Positions 12,706 through 15,602 of a stretch of 15,602 nucleotides of DNA are shown piece after piece. Both the position numbers and the translations under genes were made by a program. Source of the stretch: Bacteroidales bacterium UBA6366. GTDB taxonomy: Bacteria; Bacteroidota; Bacteroidia; Bacteroidales; UBA932. The notes beneath the pieces were generated by a model that worked only from the letters and a program-made list of their open reading frames with translations, was not told where the DNA came from and made no database searches. The first letter of the stretch is position 1, and the number at the start of each line of letters is the position of its first letter. Location of the stretch: positions 27,119 to 42,720 of the forward strand of contig DJRG01000019.1 of the NCBI GenBank assembly GCA_002438845.1, given 5' to 3'.

Positions 12706-14913
12706 ATGGAAAAACAAATGATTGCCGCCCTTGGCGCCCTTTCGCTGCTGGCGGCATGTTCCGAGACATCAGAGGAAATCATTCCGGAGGTGAAAGGTGA
12801 GGGCGTATATGCCACAATAGAGCAACCGGTGTCCGTTGACACAAGAGGTTTGTCATGGAATAGTGGAAAGCTCCTTTTCACTTGGGCCGAGGGTGAGAAG
12901 GTTTTGGTTTTCGGCAATAAGGACGCTGCCTCCTTTAATTCCTTGACCCCAGGGGAGAAGTCCACCAAACTCGAAAGTGATGGCTTTACCCTGAATGACG
13001 GCGTTGACTATTATGCATGCCTCCCGGCATACACGATACCAGCCGCGACACAGAGCACTTCCGCTCCTGTCACGTTCTTGGACCAAAGACAGGCAGCCAA
13101 CGACAACAGCGAGCACCTGAAGTCTTTCGACTATGCGTGTGCCCATGCCACCAAGGCCGAAGGTGAGAACTCCATAAGTTTCAATCTTGAGAATCAGGTT
13201 GCGTGGATTGTCCTTGAGCACGCCTTTACTGAGGCGACGAACAATGTGACCTCCGTCACGATCAGCGCGGACGAGGAACTGTTTGTCACCGAGGGCACTC
13301 TTGATGTGACCACCTCTACCATAACAGGCGACACTAAAGACAGCAAGATCACACTGAACCTTGGTGATGAAGACGGTGACGGTCTCTCATTCGCCGCCGG
13401 CGAGACCTTCCGGGGATTCTTCACATTGAACCCTGTTGATCTTTCCGGGAAGACACTGACTTTCACGGCCACCACCGAGGATGGTTCAACCATCACGCTT
13501 GGCACGTTCACAAAGGCAAGCGCGAACCTCACGAAGAACCTTGCGGTCCGCATCAAGACCTCCGGTTCAGCCGCAGCGGTCGCAACACTTGACGGCGTGG
13601 AGTATTCTTCTTTGCAGGCTGCTATATCAGCATCGGAGGACGATTCTAAGGAAATCACAATTCTTAAGGATATTGAAGTCTCTCAACTGCAACTCTTTTC
13701 TGAGAATCGAGTTACCATCAATCTGAATGGGAAGAATGTGACTACAACCTCTAATACTGGTGTTTTGTCCGATGGTGGTCATCTTACGATCAAAGGTTCA
13801 GGTACATTTGGAGATCCTTCTCAGAAAACCACAAGTTATCTTTTCCATATGAAGGCATACTCTGTTCTGAATATAGAAGGGGATGCTACTTTTTATAGTG
13901 CACTTGACTGCGTTTATCTTGAAAATGAAACGACATTAGGATATGTTGATCTCAACATAAAAGGAGGAAAATGGATAGGTGGAGAACAGCATGGAGTTTA
14001 TTGGACGATAAATAAATATGATCAAGCCCGTGGTGATATAAATGTTTCCGTAACAGGTGGCGAGTTCTACAAGTACAATCCTGCTGCGTCACACTCCGAA
14101 AACCCTGTCGCGAACTTCGTGGCAGATGGTTATGGCGTGATTAAGGACGGTGATTGGTACAAGGTTGTCGAGGCTACCGAAGCTACTGACGAGGCAAGTT
14201 TGAAGAGCGCAAACACTGCGGGATCATCTATTTTTGTAAATGAGTCAATAGTTTTGACTGAGAAGAATTTGTCAATGTCCGATGGAACGGCATTGTATAT
14301 AAGCAAAGATGCAACATTGTCTTCTACATTTACCGGAGCTTATAATATGACGTTGTCATATATGAATAAAGGTGGTGTAATTAGTGGAGAAGGTACTATC
14401 GTCGCCCCTGAGAAAAAGAATAGTTTTACAGCGGCGATAGTCTTTGATTCAACGAATAAAGAACTTGTAATCGATGGCAATTTAACTATAAAAGGAAATA
14501 AGGCAGGGTGTTGGAATGGCGATAAATATATTGAGGGAATGAGCTCTGCCGTTATTCTTCGTGATGGGAAACTTGTTATAAACGGCGGGCATTTTATCGG
14601 TGGAATAGATAGTGAAAAAGGTAGTGCATGTCCTGCTGTTTATGTGGTGGCAACAGGGGAAAATTATAATGCTATCTTGGAAATTAACGATGGAGTTTTT
14701 GAATCTGCGACAGATGATGCTTCATTCTTAATCAATTGTGATGATGACAGCAAAGGAACAATCACAATGAATATCAAAGGAGGCACTTTCGTAGGCTTCA
14801 ATCCTGCCGATAACACGGCTGATGGTGTTAAAACCAACTATGTCGCCGCTGGCTACAAGTCCACTCAGACAACCTACAACGGCAAGACCGCTTGGGTGGT
14901 TACCAAAGAGTAA
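12706..14913 (+). CDS. Fimbrillin-like / beta-helix modular surface lipoprotein (735 aa)
   Basis: Signal peptide MEKQMIAALGALSLLAAC with lipobox LAAC (Cys18). I choose ATG 12706 because it places the lipobox correctly; the frame is open upstream to 12619, but that stretch overlaps the 48-aa peptide gene. Residues 18-285 look like a fimbrillin-type domain: VDTRG (44-48), SGKLLFTWAEGEKVLVFG, and later beta-rich strands. Two repeated modules follow, residues 295-490 and 491-735. Each has strand-turn repeats with many Asn/Gly (NGKNVTT, LTIKGSGTF, LVINGGHF), suggesting a right-handed beta helix. Each ends in a shared block: GG-x-F-x-x-Y/F-NPA at 451 and 692, NF/NY-VA-x-GY, and a closing W-x-VV. 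Module interiors are markedly AT-richer than the rest of the gene. The protein is likely an outer-surface adhesin or fimbrial tip/anchor protein; ligand unknown. Confidence 0.78.
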   Translation: MEKQMIAALGALSLLAACSETSEEIIPEVKGEGVYATIEQPVSVDTRGLSWNSGKLLFTWAEGEKVLVFGNKDAASFNSLTPGEKSTKLESDGFTLNDGVDYYACLPAYTIPAATQSTSAPVTFLDQRQAANDNSEHLKSFDYACAHATKAEGENSISFNLENQVAWIVLEHAFTEATNNVTSVTISADEELFVTEGTLDVTTSTITGDTKDSKITLNLGDEDGDGLSFAAGETFRGFFTLNPVDLSGKTLTFTATTEDGSTITLGTFTKASANLTKNLAVRIKTSGSAAAVATLDGVEYSSLQAAISASEDDSKEITILKDIEVSQLQLFSENRVTINLNGKNVTTTSNTGVLSDGGHLTIKGSGTFGDPSQKTTSYLFHMKAYSVLNIEGDATFYSALDCVYLENETTLGYVDLNIKGGKWIGGEQHGVYWTINKYDQARGDINVSVTGGEFYKYNPAASHSENPVANFVADGYGVIKDGDWYKVVEATEATDEASLKSANTAGSSIFVNESIVLTEKNLSMSDGTALYISKDATLSSTFTGAYNMTLSYMNKGGVISGEGTIVAPEKKNSFTAAIVFDSTNKELVIDGNLTIKGNKAGCWNGDKYIEGMSSAVILRDGKLVINGGHFIGGIDSEKGSACPAVYVVATGENYNAILEINDGVFESATDDASFLINCDDDSKGTITMNIKGGTFVGFNPADNTADGVKTNYVAAGYKSTQTTYNGKTAWVVTKE

Positions 14914-14950
14914 ACTATCGTTCTTTATACTCTGATTTCAGAGCACACTA

Positions 14951-14990
14951 ACAATTGAGGCTGTTCCCGAAAAGGAACGGCCTCTATTGT
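14951..14990 (+). terminator. Terminator of the peptide-lipoprotein unit
   Basis: ACAATTGAGGCTGTTCC (14951-14967) pairs with 14974-14990 around the loop CGAAAA; the only flaws are one T-T mismatch and one G·U pair over 17 positions. It lies 37 nt after the stop. The tail (TATTAT) is only moderately T-rich. Confidence 0.75.
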
Positions 14991-15200
14991 TATTATGAAG
15001 TTGGTAAGAAGGTAAGCATCTGGTAAGCATCCGAACCTATGCTTTTCAAACCACGAGCGCAGGGATGTGCTTCTTACAGCTGTCAGAGGCAGGTCATTGT
15101 GGCTGACCCCTTTAATGGGGAATAGGGTCAGACACACGAATCGGCCTCTCAACCCACCCAAAGGCATCCTCCCGTGCCAGTGGTCGCAAACAGCCAGTCT

Positions 15201-15240
15201 CGGCAGGCTCAGTGACCTAAGGTCTAGCCGAAGTGTCGGT
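15201..15240. repeat. Degraded inverted pair of the interspersed repeat
   Basis: CGGCAGGCTCAGTGACC (15201-15217) keeps the repeat core GGCAGGCTCAGTGACC-like end. After TAA it is mirrored by GGTCTAGCCGAAGTG (15221-15235), which looks like the inverted copy with an internal deletion. Confidence 0.5.
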
Positions 15241-15269
15241 ATATTGTTTACATGATTTCATTGTCATAT

Positions 15270-15294
15270 GGTCACTCCGACAGGCTCAGTGGCC
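15270..15294. repeat. Interspersed 25-bp repeat, copy after the acetyltransferase gene
   Basis: GGTCACT, then CCGACAGGCTC, then AGTGGCC. The terminal stem survives with one T·G wobble pair. It lies 18 nt past the stop codon of the minus-strand acetyltransferase gene. Confidence 0.75.
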
Positions 15295-15312
15295 AGCAGA
15301 TGTATTTGATCG

Positions 15313-15602
15313 TCAAGCGCAGAAGTCCGTTATAGCTGTCTGGAGCAGCAGGAAGACCTTTGAGATCAGGTAGCCGTCAGCGACCGCATGGTTCATACGG
15401 ACGGTAACAGGCATCATCTTTCGGCCATTCTCCTCTCGGAACTTCCCCCAGTTGACAATCGGCTGATAGTACAGATAACCGTCAGGAAGCTCCACATTCA
15501 GAGAATCGTAGGAGATCCACGGAACGAACGAGGCGTCGAACCAGTTCGGATGCCCGGCAGGATCGAAATGGAACTCCGGGTGGGATTTGGCATATTCAAT
15601 GT
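15313..15602 (-). CDS. Chloramphenicol-acetyltransferase-family protein (CatA type), C-terminal part, 5' end outside window
   Basis: The frame is open from the window edge to a TGA at 15313-15315; the GTG at 15495 is internal. The 95 visible residues match the end of the type-A CAT family: PWISYDSLNVELPDG, then a Y-x-x-P-I-V-N-W-G-K-F strand, then R-K-M-M-P-V-T-V-R and MNHAVADGYLISKVFLLLQ. That last segment corresponds to the CAT active-site block HHAVCDG; the catalytic His is retained (NHAVADG), although the preceding His is Asn and Cys is Ala. Family members use acetyl-CoA to acetylate chloramphenicol, but many chromosomal CAT-like proteins in Bacteroidales have unknown acceptors. Resistance should not be assumed. 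The N-terminal trimer-forming region cannot be seen. Confidence 0.88.
   Translation of the reverse strand, partial: IEYAKSHPEFHFDPAGHPNWFDASFVPWISYDSLNVELPDGYLYYQPIVNWGKFREENGRKMMPVTVRMNHAVADGYLISKVFLLLQTAITDFCA

Larger units (their letters stand above)
14991..15312. other. Gene-free region with small repeats and hairpins
   Basis: No convincing gene is seen; the 60-80 codon frames here lack family features. GGTAAGCATC occurs twice in tandem (15011-15020, 15022-15031). CTGACCC (15103-15109) and GGGTCAG (15125-15131) form a hairpin stem. Two members of the interspersed repeat family lie at 15201-15240 and 15270-15294. The region appears to be repeat-decayed spacer between two convergent genes. 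Confidence 0.6.

Noticed and set aside
15011..15031. Tandem GGTAAGCATC pair as an attachment site or insertion footprint
   Set aside because: Only two 10-bp copies, no element between or beside them, and no integrase in view.

Overview
This window looks like a chromosomal segment of a Bacteroidales bacterium (phylum Bacteroidota) with roughly 50% GC. The evidence is convergent. Several genes are preceded by the Bacteroidetes-type -7 box TAnnTTTG and lack a Shine-Dalgarno sequence. There is a DUF3298-type lipoprotein and a fimbrillin-like lipoprotein with a LAAC lipobox and a TR motif. A short acidic peptide gene sits just upstream of that lipoprotein, an arrangement common in this order. The genus cannot be set from the sequence alone. 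No rRNA, tRNA, transposase, phage gene or CRISPR array is visible.

Layout. 1-657: C-terminal end of a Zn/Cd-type P1B ATPase, closed by a strong terminator. 728-1552: a short-chain dehydrogenase, convergent with a two-gene minus-strand operon (NhaC-type antiporter then CDF metal exporter, joined by a TAATG overlap). 3859-4677: a DUF3298 lipoprotein whose stop codon overlaps that of a 748-residue KefB/CPA2-type antiporter on the minus strand. 7080-7544: a GtrA-family membrane protein, convergent with a fused ThrE-type exporter (7576-8814, minus). 8918-10117: a SotB-like MFS exporter (minus), divergent from a patatin-like phospholipase that is followed 21 nt later by a ZIP metal transporter. 12034-12539: a non-coding stretch with repeats, a terminator, a strong promoter and a structured 5' leader. 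12540-14913: a 48-residue peptide gene and a 735-residue fimbrillin-like/beta-helix surface lipoprotein. 15313-15602: C-terminal end of a chloramphenicol-acetyltransferase-family enzyme (minus), cut by the window edge.

Themes. The first 12 kb is mostly membrane transport: three classes of transition-metal transporter (P1B ATPase and CDF for export, ZIP for uptake), two cation/proton antiporters and two solute exporters. The part that looks accessory is 12.0-15.3 kb. There, a short interspersed repeat with self-complementary ends, a degenerate tandem array and a long leader surround a surface-protein operon whose lipoprotein gene is a compositional mosaic. The best candidates for something undescribed are (i) the leader, peptide and beta-helix lipoprotein unit, (ii) the repeat family, which shows compensatory base changes and sits at gene 3' ends, and (iii) a set of promoters so close to their start codons that leaderless or near-leaderless mRNAs are predicted.
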